A DNA stretch of 64,000 bases from DATKUK01 sp035530655 (GTDB lineage: Bacteria; Planctomycetota; Phycisphaerae; UBA1845; DATKUK01). The translations under genes and the position numbers were made by a program. The stretch is taken from the NCBI GenBank assembly GCA_035530655.1, contig DATKUK010000093.1:7705-71704 (forward strand), in the 5' to 3' direction. Position 1 is the stretch's first letter; the number at the start of each line of letters is the position of its first letter. The notes under the pieces were generated by a model, which was not told where the DNA came from, did no database searches, and saw nothing but the letters and a program-made list of their open reading frames with translations. Shown piece by piece: positions 51,620 through 60,861 of this stretch.

Positions 51620-52990
51620 CTACTCGTTGGGGCTCGTCTCATCCGCCTGGGGCAACACCAAGTCGCGCGGCGTGCGGTGGATCGGCTCGATCGTGGGCAG
51701 TTCGTCCTTCACCGAGACCCCGAGCTGCTTGAACCGCCTGATACTGGGGAACACTCGCGACTCGAGCGATCCGACCGCATTGTCGAACGCCGTGACGGCG
51801 CGAACCAGACCGGAGCGTGCGTCGCTGAAGTGCCCCGCAAAGACGCGTATTCGCTCGTAAAACTCCTGTGCGATCCTGGCTACCTCTTGGGCGTTGCGGG
51901 TCATCTGTTCCTGCTGCCAGCCGTACGCCACCGACCGCAGGAGTGTGATCAGCGTTGTCGGCGTGGCGAGCACCACGCGGTGCTGCATGCCGTACTCGAT
52001 CAGGCTCGCATCGCATTCCATCGCCGCGCTGAAGAAGCATTCGCCCGGCAAGAACAGCACGACCAGGTCCGGGGTCGGCGAGAACTGCGCCCAGTAGTTC
52101 TTGCCGCCGAGCTTGGTCAAGTGGTCCCGGACCTGGCGGGCGTGTCGGGCAAGAGCCGTCTGCCGGCCTTGCTCGTCTGACGCCTCGATGGCCTCGAGGT
52201 AGCCGGTCAACGGAACCTTGGCGTCGACCACGATCTCCTGCCCGGCAGGGAGCTTGACGATCATGTCCGGACGCAGACGCCCGCTCTCGTCCGTCGCGGA
52301 CACCTGCTCGACGAAATCGCAATGCCGGCTCATACCCGCCAGCTCGACGGCGCGCCGAAGGGTGAGCTCGCCCCAGCGCCCGCGAACCTGGGGCGTCCGC
52401 AAGGCCTGCACCAGGTTGCCCGTCTCGCGCTGTAGCTCCTGTTGCGTGCTGCCGATCTGAGTCATCTGTTCGCGCAACTGCCCATAGGCTTCCTGGCGAG
52501 CCCGCTCGATCTGGCGCAGATTGGTTTCGTATCGTTGAAGAGTCTCGGTCAGCGGCTTGACGAGGGCGTCGATGTCCTTTTGCCGCTGGCCAAGATCACC
52601 CTTGGCCTGGGCCAGGACGGTGTTGAACGTCTGCCTGGCCAGATCGAGGAAGCTTCTCTGGCTGTCCTGAAGGGCACTGCCGGCCAGCGCCTTGAACGTA
52701 TCGCTGAGCTTCTGCCGCGCCTCATCGAGCAGCCGTCGCTGTTCGGCAAGGTTCTGCTCCTGCTGTTCGAGGCGAGTTTGGGCTTCGACGCGGATGCGAA
52801 CCTCCTGATCCAGGCTCGCCCGGAGTTGAGCGAGTTGGTTCTCCAGGCCCGTACGCTGCTCGCGGAGTTGCTCGACCTGCCAGTGCGCGCCCGCGGCACG
52901 ACTTCGAGCCCATGACCAGGCGATAAGCGCTCCGGCCGCAAACCCGCCAACGGCGGCCAGTACATACCCAATCAGAGAATCGAATGGCAT
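51620..52990 (-). CDS. rmuC: DNA recombination protein RmuC
   Basis: A 456-residue RmuC. A membrane anchor (about 6-28) and a long coiled coil (40-170) precede the PD-(D/E)XK-related nuclease-like core. Core motifs include VRGRWGELTLRRAVELAGM, RPDMIVKLPAGQEIVVDAKVPL (the VDAK strand) and LVVLFLPGECFFSAAM. The protein limits DNA inversions at short inverted repeats. It forms a minus-strand group with the gene downstream of 53119. Confidence 0.95.
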   Translation of the reverse strand: MPFDSLIGYVLAAVGGFAAGALIAWSWARSRAAGAHWQVEQLREQRTGLENQLAQLRASLDQEVRIRVEAQTRLEQQEQNLAEQRRLLDEARQKLSDTFKALAGSALQDSQRSFLDLARQTFNTVLAQAKGDLGQRQKDIDALVKPLTETLQRYETNLRQIERARQEAYGQLREQMTQIGSTQQELQRETGNLVQALRTPQVRGRWGELTLRRAVELAGMSRHCDFVEQVSATDESGRLRPDMIVKLPAGQEIVVDAKVPLTGYLEAIEASDEQGRQTALARHARQVRDHLTKLGGKNYWAQFSPTPDLVVLFLPGECFFSAAMECDASLIEYGMQHRVVLATPTTLITLLRSVAYGWQQEQMTRNAQEVARIAQEFYERIRVFAGHFSDARSGLVRAVTAFDNAVGSLESRVFPSIRRFKQLGVSVKDELPTIEPIHRTPRDLVLPQADETSPNE

Positions 52991-53118
52991 CGTCCACCCG
53001 CCAGAATATCCATGTCACCAGCTTAAAGCTTGCACGACACGGCGACAAGCAGATGCCCAGCGGCGCTTGTCCGCGGCAACGCGCCGACGCCGCCACCGGC
53101 GTCGAAAGGACGCAAGTA

Positions 53119-54108
53119 CTACTTGCGGGCTTCTTGTCGTTCCTGCTCGTCCAGCGCCTTGTCGGGATACCAGTCCCACATCGAGCTTGGCAGGGCCACA
53201 CCCTCCAGCGCCTGACGCGAGATGCGGTCGAGCTGCTCGTACACGTTGCGGGGCAACTGCACGTCGGCGGCGGCCGCGTTCGCGCGGACCTGATCGGCCT
53301 TGCGGGCGCCGACCAGCGCGGAGGTGACCCCCTCGGTCGATAGCACCCATTGGATAGCCAATTGAGACAGGGCGGCGCCCTGCGCGTCGGCAATCGGTTT
53401 CATCTGCTCGACCGCGCCGACGCAACGCTCGTAGGCCTCGGGAATTCGGAACAGCACATTTCGGCCCTCATCGGGCGCGGGGCGGTTCTGCCGGTTGAAC
53501 CGTCCGGTCAACAGGCCCTGCGCCAGCGGACTGTAGGCCAGGACACTGATGTTGTGTTGGCGGCAGTAGGGCAGGATTTCCTCTTCGATCTCGCGCCAGA
53601 ACAGGCTGTAGGGCGGTTGAAGCGAGACGATGCTGCCCCGCGAGCGCACGAGGTCCATCTGCCGGCAGTCAAAGTTCGACACGCCAACGTAGCGGATCTT
53701 GCCTTCCTTCTGGAGCTTGACCAGCTCCGCCATGCTCTGCTCCATCGGAACCTGCCGCGTGGGCCAATGAATCTGATACAGGTCGATGTAGTCTGTGCCC
53801 AATCGCTCCAGGCTGGCCTCGCAATGGGAACGAACCTGGTCGACGGCAAGGTTGCCCGCCGAGATCTTGGTGGCGATGACAGCCTGATCGCGTCGGTCGG
53901 CCAGCGCCTTGCCGAGGACCTGCTCGCTGCGACCTTGGCCGTAGCCCTCCGCCGTGTCGAACAGGTTGATGCCGCAATCGAGGGCTGCGTGCACGGCGGC
54001 GATCACCTCGGCTTCAGTCGATCCCCAATACCCGGTGTCAAGCTGCCAGCAGCCCATGCCCACCACGGACACATGCAAATCGGAATCTCCGAGCCTGCGT
54101 TTTTCCAT
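53119..54108 (-). CDS. Aldo/keto reductase
   Basis: A 329-residue AKR. The catalytic tetrad is D51 (FDTAEGYG), Y56, K81 (IATKISAG) and the His in YQIHWP. NADPH-site segments are GVSNF, YSPLAQGLLTGRF and VGARKADQVRANA. Similar proteins reduce sugars or aldehydes; the substrate is unknown. It lies 39 nt downstream of the UVR-motif protein gene on the same strand. Confidence 0.92.
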   Translation of the reverse strand: MEKRRLGDSDLHVSVVGMGCWQLDTGYWGSTEAEVIAAVHAALDCGINLFDTAEGYGQGRSEQVLGKALADRRDQAVIATKISAGNLAVDQVRSHCEASLERLGTDYIDLYQIHWPTRQVPMEQSMAELVKLQKEGKIRYVGVSNFDCRQMDLVRSRGSIVSLQPPYSLFWREIEEEILPYCRQHNISVLAYSPLAQGLLTGRFNRQNRPAPDEGRNVLFRIPEAYERCVGAVEQMKPIADAQGAALSQLAIQWVLSTEGVTSALVGARKADQVRANAAAADVQLPRNVYEQLDRISRQALEGVALPSSMWDWYPDKALDEQERQEARK

Positions 54109-54147
54109 CGTCTGGTGACTCCTGAGGCCGCGTCCGGGCCGACCCGC

Positions 54148-54915
54148 TTACCGCCCTTGCCCTGGCTCCTGCCGTGCCTTTTTTAGGGCGGCGATCCGAT
54201 CGCGAAGTTCGGCCGCCAATTCGAACTGCTCGCTGCGGACCGCCTCGTTCTTCTTTTGCTCCAATCGCTCGACCTGGTCAAGTGGACGCTGCTTCTCGAT
54301 CGCCTTGGCCAGTTCGTCCAAAGCGGCCAACGACCGCTGCCGTTCGGTCTGGAACACCTCGTCTTCCATTTCCGCCAGATCGCCGATCAGGTCGCGGGCG
54401 GTCTGAACGGCCTGTCGCGCGCCCTCGAAGTCGCCGGTCCCCAGACAGAGCAGCCCGCGGGCAGTGTGGTGAATGCGGATGACGTAGGGCCACCACTTCT
54501 CGAGGCGATTGCGGTCGTCCTCGTCGGCGGCGCAGCGGTTCACAAAACGAAACAGACGCATGTTCCGTTCCGTGTCGCGGAGGACGCGCTGGAAGTCCTC
54601 CAGTTGCAGCAGCACGACATACCGCTGGTAGATCATGCCGCTTTCCTCAAAAAGCTCCTTGGCCTGCTCGGCGGAGAGCCGCAAACCGGGATCCTTTTGC
54701 GCCCGCTCTTGCCAATAGTCCAGCGCGAACTCGCAGTCATGTGGCCGGGCGCCATCCGGCCGGCCGTCGCACTCGAACTGGAGAATACCGTGATAGCTCT
54801 GCACGCAGACGCGTATCTGCACCTTCTCGCGCCCGTCGTCACCGACGACCTTGCGAAACCGCGTTGCCTCATCCAGCAGCCAGTCGCGCAGAATGGAGGA
54901 GATATCCTGACCCAC
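54148..54915 (-). CDS. UvrB/UvrC-motif (UVR) protein
   Basis: A 255-residue protein. The C-terminal LEQKKNEAVRSEQFELAAELRDRIAALK (about 217-245) is a UVR motif, the helical hairpin that UvrB and UvrC use to bind each other. The rest is an alpha-helical domain that begins ISSILRDWLLDEATRFRKVVGDDG, with no nuclease or helicase residues. It may be an adaptor of DNA repair or of Clp proteolysis, as in McsA-like proteins. The role is not settled. Confidence 0.8.
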   Translation of the reverse strand: MGQDISSILRDWLLDEATRFRKVVGDDGREKVQIRVCVQSYHGILQFECDGRPDGARPHDCEFALDYWQERAQKDPGLRLSAEQAKELFEESGMIYQRYVVLLQLEDFQRVLRDTERNMRLFRFVNRCAADEDDRNRLEKWWPYVIRIHHTARGLLCLGTGDFEGARQAVQTARDLIGDLAEMEDEVFQTERQRSLAALDELAKAIEKQRPLDQVERLEQKKNEAVRSEQFELAAELRDRIAALKKARQEPGQGR

Positions 54916-55108
54916 GTTCGAATCCCTCGGATAGAATCAGGTCTTCGGCCATTGTATGCAGGATCACGGCGCTGCCAACCTGTCGAGGACCGGACCTCCG
55001 GAGGACGGCCGCCGCCCGTCACGCGCCTCGGTGCCAACGCGGCGTGTTTCCGCTAGGATAGCCTCGCAGGCGAGACGAGCAGACGACTGCCCACCGAGGA
55101 CGAGACGG

Positions 55109-56233
55109 ATGACGGCCAGACAACGATACATCGAGACTCTCACCTTCGGCAGCCCCGACAGGATTCCTTTCCAGCCGGGCGGCGGACGCAAGTCAACCCG
55201 GGCGCGGTGGCACGGCGAGGGGCTTCCCGAGGCGAAAAGCCCGATCACACATGTGATGGAGCTTCTCGGCATCGAGCCCGACCGTACCGACCCGCCGGTC
55301 AGGCTGGATGTGGACTTCCGGATGATTCCACAGTTCGAGGAGAAGACTCTCGAGCACAAGAACGGCCACTATGTCGTGCAGGACTGGAAGGGCAACATCT
55401 GTGAGATCTCCGACGAGTACGACGTGACGTATTTGCGCGAGGCCATCGACTTTGTCACGCGGCGGTGGATTAGCTGCCCGGTCGAGACGCGCGACGACTG
55501 GGAGCAGATGAAAACACGCTACGACGTCGACGCACCCGGACGGTTTCCAGCCGATTTCTCTGCCCGCTGCGAGACGGCCAAGCAGCGCGACTATGTCCTG
55601 AGCTTTCGTTTCTCCGGACCGTTCTGGCAAATGCGCGAGTGGTGCGGCTTCGAGGGACTGTGCATCCTCATGGCCGAGCAGCCGGAGTTCGTCGAGGAGA
55701 TGGCTGAGTTCTGGACCGACTTTGTTTCACGGATGCTCGAGCGAATCCTCGCGCACGTCGTGCCCGACTCGGTCGGCTTCAACGAGGATATGGCCTACAA
55801 GGCCAAGGCGATGATCTCGCCGGAGATGACCCGCCGGTTCTGCAAACCAAGCTGGGACCGCTGGACGCGCCAGCTTCGCTCGGCGGGCGTCCCGCTGATC
55901 GATATGGACAGCGACGGCTTCATCGGTGAGCTGATCCCGATCTGGATCGGGGCGGGGATCAACGTCTGCGACCCGATTGAAGTGGCCGCCCACAACGACA
56001 TCGTGGAGTTTCGTCACCGCTTCGGGCACCAGATGGCCTACACCGGCGGGGTGGACAAGCGAGCGATGGCCAAAGGCGGGCGGGTATTACGCGACGAACT
56101 CAGGCGGATCGAGCCGGTGGTTCGAGACGGCGGCTACATTCCCGGGTGCGATCACGGCGTGCCCGCCGATGTGTCCTGGCCCAACTTCGTCGATTACTGC
56201 CGCCTGTTGGCGCAGATGACCGGTTGGCTGTAA
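55109..56233 (+). CDS. Uroporphyrinogen decarboxylase-like protein
   Basis: A 374-residue TIM barrel of the URO-D superfamily. It has the N-terminal TARQRYIETLTFGSPDRIPFQPG and the C-terminal VEFRHRFGHQMAYTGGVDKRAMAKGG plus GGYIPGCDHGVPADVSWPNFVDYCRLL. The GYIPGCDHGV ending fits the cobamide-dependent methyltransferase-like and planctomycete URO-D homologues, not HemE itself (the RQAGRY motif is absent). The substrate may be a methylated compound or an unknown ring. The ATG at 55109 starts the domain; an upstream extension to 54956 is noise. Confidence 0.85.
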   Translation: MTARQRYIETLTFGSPDRIPFQPGGGRKSTRARWHGEGLPEAKSPITHVMELLGIEPDRTDPPVRLDVDFRMIPQFEEKTLEHKNGHYVVQDWKGNICEISDEYDVTYLREAIDFVTRRWISCPVETRDDWEQMKTRYDVDAPGRFPADFSARCETAKQRDYVLSFRFSGPFWQMREWCGFEGLCILMAEQPEFVEEMAEFWTDFVSRMLERILAHVVPDSVGFNEDMAYKAKAMISPEMTRRFCKPSWDRWTRQLRSAGVPLIDMDSDGFIGELIPIWIGAGINVCDPIEVAAHNDIVEFRHRFGHQMAYTGGVDKRAMAKGGRVLRDELRRIEPVVRDGGYIPGCDHGVPADVSWPNFVDYCRLLAQMTGWL

Positions 56234-56300
56234 GCATGGCCGGGTTCAGCCCAGCAGGCGGGACAACGCTCTTGCCCCATAGCACAGGGGATGACACTCG

Positions 56301-57095
56301 ATGGCAGCAACGCCGGCGCTGGAGATATGCCAGGTCAGTCACACGGTTGACGGCACGCGCATCCTCGACTCGGTGCGGTGGACCATCGACCAGGGCGATC
56401 GATGGGCCATGCTCGGGCCCAACGGTGCGGGCAAGACAACCCTTCTGCGCCTGCTGTGCGGATACATCTGGCCGGACCCCGGCGGTCAAATTCGGCGGCG
56501 AGGCGAGCCGTTGGTCGATCTGCGGCAACTTCGACGCAGCATCGGCTGGGTTACCTCAACGCTGGTAAGCCAAATCCCGCCGCGCGAGCCGGTGCTGGAC
56601 ACCGTGCTTTCCGGCCGATATGCACAGGTCGGCCTGACGCCCGTTCAGTGGGAACAACCCGGCTGCGACGACCGGTCGCGCGCGCGGGAGCGTCTCCAAC
56701 AGTCGGGCTGCGACCACTTGGCCGCCAGGCCTTTTGGCACACTCTCACAAGGCGAGCAGCAAAAGGTTCTGATCGCCCGCGCTCGCATGCCCGAGCCGTG
56801 GGCAATCATGCTGGACGAGCCGTGTGCCGGCATGGACCCCGGCGCCAGGGAGCGATTCCTCGTATGGCTTCAGGGCCTGGCCGAGAACGCCGACGGCCTG
56901 ATGCTCGTCCATGTCACCCATCATGTTGAGGAGATCATGCCCGCCTTCGACAGGACGCTCGCGCTCAACCGCGGGTGCGTGGTGCGCGCCGGGTCCACGC
57001 CCGACGTGCTGGCGCCGTCCGTGCTGGAAGAACTCTACGGCGTCCGCTTCCATGTCGTACGCCGCAACGGGCGCTACTGGCCCATCCGCCCGTAG
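56301..57095 (+). CDS. ABC transporter ATP-binding protein (ModF/PhnK-like, orphan)
   Basis: A 264-residue ATPase. Walker A is GPNGAGKTT, the signature is LSQGEQQKVLIARARM, Walker B is IMLDEPCAGMD and the switch His is HVTHHVEE. The LSQGEQQ form and the GCDHLAARPFGTLSQ context fit ModF/YlmA-type ATPases. No permease or binding protein is near, so it may be a free ATPase or serve a distant transporter. It follows the URO-D gene on the same strand. Confidence 0.87.
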   Translation: MAATPALEICQVSHTVDGTRILDSVRWTIDQGDRWAMLGPNGAGKTTLLRLLCGYIWPDPGGQIRRRGEPLVDLRQLRRSIGWVTSTLVSQIPPREPVLDTVLSGRYAQVGLTPVQWEQPGCDDRSRARERLQQSGCDHLAARPFGTLSQGEQQKVLIARARMPEPWAIMLDEPCAGMDPGARERFLVWLQGLAENADGLMLVHVTHHVEEIMPAFDRTLALNRGCVVRAGSTPDVLAPSVLEELYGVRFHVVRRNGRYWPIRP

Positions 57096-57147
57096 GGCAA
57101 CTGCATGCCAACCAGCTTTGCGATACGGCACACGCAAGCCCGGTCGC

Positions 57148-57564
57148 CTATCTCCTCGTCTTTGCTGGAAGCAGATGCGCAACCGTGACTCTGGCCAGCG
57201 CTTTCTCGGCGGCACCGGCCGCGTCTCGAAAGACGGCTGTCAGACCCTGACGCAACGGCTTCGGGACCCGCAGGCCGGCCATCGTACCGCGAAGATCGTT
57301 CACGCCGCCGACCGCGTTGATCACCTCGAGAACCGTTATGTCACGAGGGTCGCGCGCCATGTAGAAGCCGCCCCTGGGACCACGCCTGGAGCGAAGAATC
57401 TTCCGGGCCGCCAGCAGGCTGAGAATCCTGGCAAGATAGGCTACTGGCAGGTCGAACGTCTCGGCGAGTTGGCTGGCCTGGACCCCCTTCTGTTCGTTGG
57501 GGTGTTGGCGCGCGATCTCCGTGACCGCCAAAAGAGCGTACGTCGGCGATTTCGGTTGCAGCAT
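57148..57564 (-). CDS. Rrf2-family transcriptional regulator
   Basis: A 138-residue winged-helix Rrf2 protein: YALLAVTEIARQHPNEQKGVQASQLAETFDLPVAYLARILSLLAARKILRSRRGPRGGFYMARDPRDITVLEVINAVGG. The usual cysteine cluster (about 90-105 in IscR or NsrR) is absent, so a bound Fe-S cluster is unlikely. The target is unknown. Its promoter candidate is at 57641-57669. Confidence 0.9.
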   Translation of the reverse strand: MLQPKSPTYALLAVTEIARQHPNEQKGVQASQLAETFDLPVAYLARILSLLAARKILRSRRGPRGGFYMARDPRDITVLEVINAVGGVNDLRGTMAGLRVPKPLRQGLTAVFRDAAGAAEKALARVTVAHLLPAKTRR

Positions 57565-57640
57565 CTCGTTCCTCCACTCGTAACAGGAAAACGGCCGCCG
57601 CGCCCGGGCGCTTCCCGCCGCTCGGCGCTGACCGAAGCCA

Positions 57641-57669
57641 ATGGTACCGACAAATTAATTCGGAAACAA
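57641..57669 (-). promoter_or_regulatory. Promoter candidate for rrf2 gene
   Basis: Minus-strand TTGTTT (57669-57664), a 17-nt spacer and TACCAT (57646-57641), about 75 nt before the ATG. Rrf2 proteins often repress their own promoters. Confidence 0.4.
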
Positions 57670-57727
57670 GAGCGAACCGATAACGGAGGCTTTTTTTCGC
57701 CGTCGACCACCTCGCCGTCGACGTCGC

Positions 57728-57759
57728 GACCAGGGCCAGGGCGGCTACTGGCCCTGGTC
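57728..57759. repeat. Perfect 12-bp inverted repeat upstream of tRNA-Lys
   Basis: GACCAGGGCCAG (57728-57739) and CTGGCCCTGGTC (57748-57759) are exact inverse complements around an 8-nt loop. The repeat lies between the rrf2 promoter and the tRNA gene. No T-run follows in either direction. It may be an operator or an RNA hairpin. Confidence 0.6.
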
Positions 57760-57831
57760 CCGTCGAACGGGTAAAATTAGGTTGAAAAAATGAAACGCGG
57801 CGGTGTCTGCGCAGTGAGGCGGGTACCACCC

Positions 57832-57904
57832 GGGGGCGTAGCTCAGTCGGTAGAGCAGCGGCCTTTTAAGCCGTGGGTCACAGGTTCGAGCCCTGTCGCC
57901 CCCA
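57832..57904 (+). tRNA. tRNA-Lys (anticodon TTT)
   Basis: A complete 73-nt cloverleaf. The acceptor stem is GGGGGCG/CGCCCCC with discriminator A57904. The D-arm is GCTC/GAGC, the anticodon arm is GCGGC-CTTTTAA-GCCGT with anticodon TTT, and the T-arm is ACAGG-TTCGAGC-CCTGT. The CCA end is not encoded. Confidence 0.97.
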
Positions 57905-58594
57905 ATTCCCCTCAGTCTACGGTCGGCACGTGCTCACTGATGACAAGTGCTGTTTCCAAAAGCGCTTACGCCTTCCTGCTCATCCGCCTTTCAGGCCGAT
58001 GTGAGCCTTGCATTCAGGCCAGTACGTGTCCCCTGAGACCTCGAATCCGCACATGTCGGCGTGGGTGGTGGTGCAAGACGAGCCGAGCCCGTCGTACCGG
58101 TTGCAGCTTGTTTGGGGGATACGGGTTGTTGCTCCCGGGTATTGCCCCTGAGTGGCCGACCCGGTGGGAACAGCGACCGTCTTCGTCTGATATCGCAAGA
58201 GCACGCGCCAGTGTAGTGAACCCAGAGCCATACCGCCACGAAGAAGCGCACTCGGGAACTGTCTTGATAGCCCGACGCGGCTATCCTGACGGGCCACTTC
58301 ACTGGAGCACCATAGCGTTTCCCATATCGTGAACTCGGCTGGCACGCCCATTGGTCGGCAGGGGCATGTGTGCCCTGGCGGCTTCGCCCGTGAGATCAGC
58401 CGAACGGCTCATCTGCCGGCATTTATGTCCGCGCCGTCGCCTGTTGTGGTTGCGGACATTCGTGGATATGATATTGTCACGGTCATGGGGCGGTCCGTTC
58501 GTCCCTCGGCTCGCGTGTCGGCGCTGCGTCAAGCACACCTGACCATAGTCGCGGCGGCATCGACACGGCGTGCTATGCGGCAAACCTGCCGCCC
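57905..58594. other. Gap after tRNA-Lys, no gene accepted
   Basis: About 690 bases. A minus-strand frame (57980-58351) looks faintly protein-like but has no recognisable motif and no ribosome site. No phage or transposon gene was seen, although tRNA genes are frequent integration points and base composition falls downstream. Confidence 0.4.
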
Positions 58595-59133
58595 ATGGGT
58601 GGTAACAAGGAAACCCTATAAGACGCAAAGGACGAACGACGTGTCGCGCGCTTGCTGTCGCCTTTGGCATCTTAATTGCTGGGGTCCTGGTACTGCTTGC
58701 TGGAACGCTCTATGCTATATTTCGGGCAATGCTCCCATCTGTCGGTTTCGGTCCAGGCGTTCACGATTTCTCCGTGCCGGTCGCAGGTCACTACATTCTC
58801 GTTAAGTCGTCTGCCCATCAGGTGAGCGTTGTGCCGGAATCTGGGTGGGGCCACAACAGGCCGGTTATACCACCGGAGGTTGTTGCTGTGGCATGGGACG
58901 ATCGCTTCGTGCTCGCGAGACAGCAGGAACTCAAGCCACGCAGTCCCAACGACCCAAACGATACGTACATGGAACCGGCTCCTGGGAAGTTCCATTATTG
59001 GATTCTTGATACGTCGATTCCGGCAACACACGGGCCTCTGACGCAGACTGCGTTTGATGCCGAAAAGAAGCGCCTTCAGATCCCGCTTGGGCTTATGCTC
59101 AAGGACGTGTACGAGTTTAGACCGGAGAGGTAA
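58595..59133 (+). pseudogene. DUF3997-like secreted protein, frameshifted at N-terminus
   Basis: The 58729-59133 frame gives 134 residues that fit DUF3997 (DFSVPVAGHYILVKSSAHQVSVVPESG...DVYEF). Upstream in the same frame lie uninterrupted codons for a membrane or signal segment (LAVAFGILIAGVLVLLAG), but no start codon. An ATG at 58595 opens MGGNKETL in another frame. A one-base shift near 58618 would join the two into one exported protein. So the gene is either frameshifted or contains a sequencing error. If translation starts at ATG 58729, the protein loses its export signal. Confidence 0.6.
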
Positions 59134-59282
59134 CATGGAACACTCGAAAACGCCGTGCGCGGGCAGTTCAGTGCCCGCCTGTACACGGCTTCGATGTCGC
59201 GATCTGGTTCGCCCGTCCACGGGTTACCGAGTGTGTTGACCGCGCGGCCTACTTATGACATTGGCCCAACACGGAGACCCAC

Positions 59283-60101
59283 ATGCCAACGACCCCAACA
59301 CTCAGCCTTCACACCGGCGCCAAGGCCTGGGACACGATCTGGAAATGGACGTGGTTCACCAAGCCGCAGTGGCAAAACCAATTTCGAAAGCAGAAGGAAG
59401 GCACGCGCAGAGTTTTGGCGTCGTTGCTGCCGAAGCTGGATGTCAGGTCGGTCCTCGACTGCTCCTGTGGCCTCGGGGGCAAGACCATCCTCTTGGCCGA
59501 GATGGGGTACGAGGTCGAGGGGTCCGACGGTAGCGCCTTCGCCGTCAAACGTGCCGCCCAGCTTGCGGCAGAACAGGGTCACACCATCCGCTTCTTCCGG
59601 GCGCGCTGGGAGACGCTCGGCCAGACCGCCGGCCGCAGGTACGACTGCATCTACAATGATGCCTTCGCATGGATCACAACGCGGCGATCTCTCTACGCAG
59701 CCGCCAAAGGCATCTGTTCTGCCCTTAATCGCGGTGCCAAGTTCGTCTTTGTGGGCGCCCATCAATGGTCGCAAGATTCCGACAGAAGTCGGTTGATCGA
59801 AGAGCAATTCGAGCAGGAAGGGCCCTTTGAAGTCCTTCCTTTATACGAGCGCGACAGCGTCAGGCTGACAGTGGTCATCGCTCGCGAGAAAACACCCGAT
59901 GGCGTACTGGGCAGCCGCGTTCATATCATCGACGACCACGGTTCGGTCCGCGTGGAGGTTGCTCGCGTGCTCGACGCCTGCAAGTGGACTTGGACAGACT
60001 ACAATGACGTCTTGAGGTTAGTGGGTTTCAGCGAATTGTACAGCGTCAGCCAGAAAGGCGTCGGCCCCCAACCTTACATCCTGAACGTGGCCGTGAAGTA
60101 G
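59283..60101 (+). CDS. SAM-dependent methyltransferase, class I
   Basis: A 272-residue protein. Motif I is VLDCSCGLGGKTILLAEMGYEVEGSDGS (GxGxx loop in a CSCGLGGKT variant with acidic D). Motif II/III follows in YDCIYNDAFAW and ALNRGAKFVFVGA. The C-terminal 100 residues (VHIIDDHGSVRVEVARV, LRLVGFSELYSVSQKG) may bind the substrate. It resembles glycine/sarcosine-like small-molecule methyltransferases. The acceptor is unknown. Confidence 0.85.
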   Translation: MPTTPTLSLHTGAKAWDTIWKWTWFTKPQWQNQFRKQKEGTRRVLASLLPKLDVRSVLDCSCGLGGKTILLAEMGYEVEGSDGSAFAVKRAAQLAAEQGHTIRFFRARWETLGQTAGRRYDCIYNDAFAWITTRRSLYAAAKGICSALNRGAKFVFVGAHQWSQDSDRSRLIEEQFEQEGPFEVLPLYERDSVRLTVVIAREKTPDGVLGSRVHIIDDHGSVRVEVARVLDACKWTWTDYNDVLRLVGFSELYSVSQKGVGPQPYILNVAVK

Positions 60102-60158
60102 GCGTACCAGCAACCGCCCCGACCACTGCGCGACGCGTTTGGCGATCCGATTGGCCTG

Positions 60159-60539
60159 CTATTCTGCCCGGTCAAGCTCGAACTGGACGCCGACGCGGTA
60201 CCCGCCGGCCGAGGGCACCGAGTGAACGACGCGGGCGGGCACCCAGGGGCAGTCGTCGCCCCGGTCGGCCTCCCGCAGAAGGACCCGCGCCCCGATCGGC
60301 AGGACACCACGACAGACCAGGCCCACGCCGCCCTCGCTGAGGTCCTGGGCGGCCGCGACGATCCGCTGCTCGCTGCCGCCTCCAGGGTTCACGACCACTT
60401 CGACGGTAGCCGGCCAGGGATATCGCAGGGATCGGCGTCTTCCCAGATACGCATCGGCCACACTGCTCGAGGCCGCAGCGGCGACCCACGCGGCGACCAC
60501 ACTGCCCGGATCCTGTGCCACCACCCGATCTTGATTCAT
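60159..60539 (-). CDS. PilZ-domain protein, paralogue 2
   Basis: A 126-residue PilZ protein. c-di-GMP marks are RRRSLRYPWP (RxxxR) and DLSEGGVGL. The end CPWVPARVVHSVPSAGGYRVGVQF matches paralogue 1 at 30451-30840 closely. The N-terminal parts are also alignable (MNQ..., LGRRRS versus LGKRSA). Probable c-di-GMP adaptor with unknown partner. Confidence 0.83.
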   Translation of the reverse strand: MNQDRVVAQDPGSVVAAWVAAAASSSVADAYLGRRRSLRYPWPATVEVVVNPGGGSEQRIVAAAQDLSEGGVGLVCRGVLPIGARVLLREADRGDDCPWVPARVVHSVPSAGGYRVGVQFELDRAE

Positions 60540-60861
60540 CGCCGACCTCCCACCCGAGTAAGCCGGGGCTGGAGCCGGGCCTCACATCGCTGCCAGCAGT
60601 TGTTGACCCAGCCCGCGTGCCTTTCCTCTATCCTATATCGGTAAGCGTACGCAGAAGCTCCAACTCGTTCGCATAACGTCCGCGAAGGGCGGACGACCTC
60701 TATTGTCAGGGCCAGGTGGGCCGAAGCGAGAGGTACCGCCAAGCGGCGGCCAGAACACCTCACGCGGCACCATCGCCCATGTCGGCGTATCCCTTTCCCA
60801 AGAAGCGAGTTACAGCCAAACTCCATCGGGCGCAGCCATGTGCCTACACCAGCCGGCCGCA
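60540..60861. other. Gap upstream of PilZ gene, no gene seen
   Basis: Upstream region of the second PilZ gene. Open frames lack motifs. Nothing recognised. Confidence 0.35.

Noticed and set aside
57980..58351. 123-codon minus-strand frame near tRNA-Lys
   Set aside because: It is Cys/Gly/Thr-rich and superficially protein-like, but has no motif, no ribosome site and no neighbouring support.
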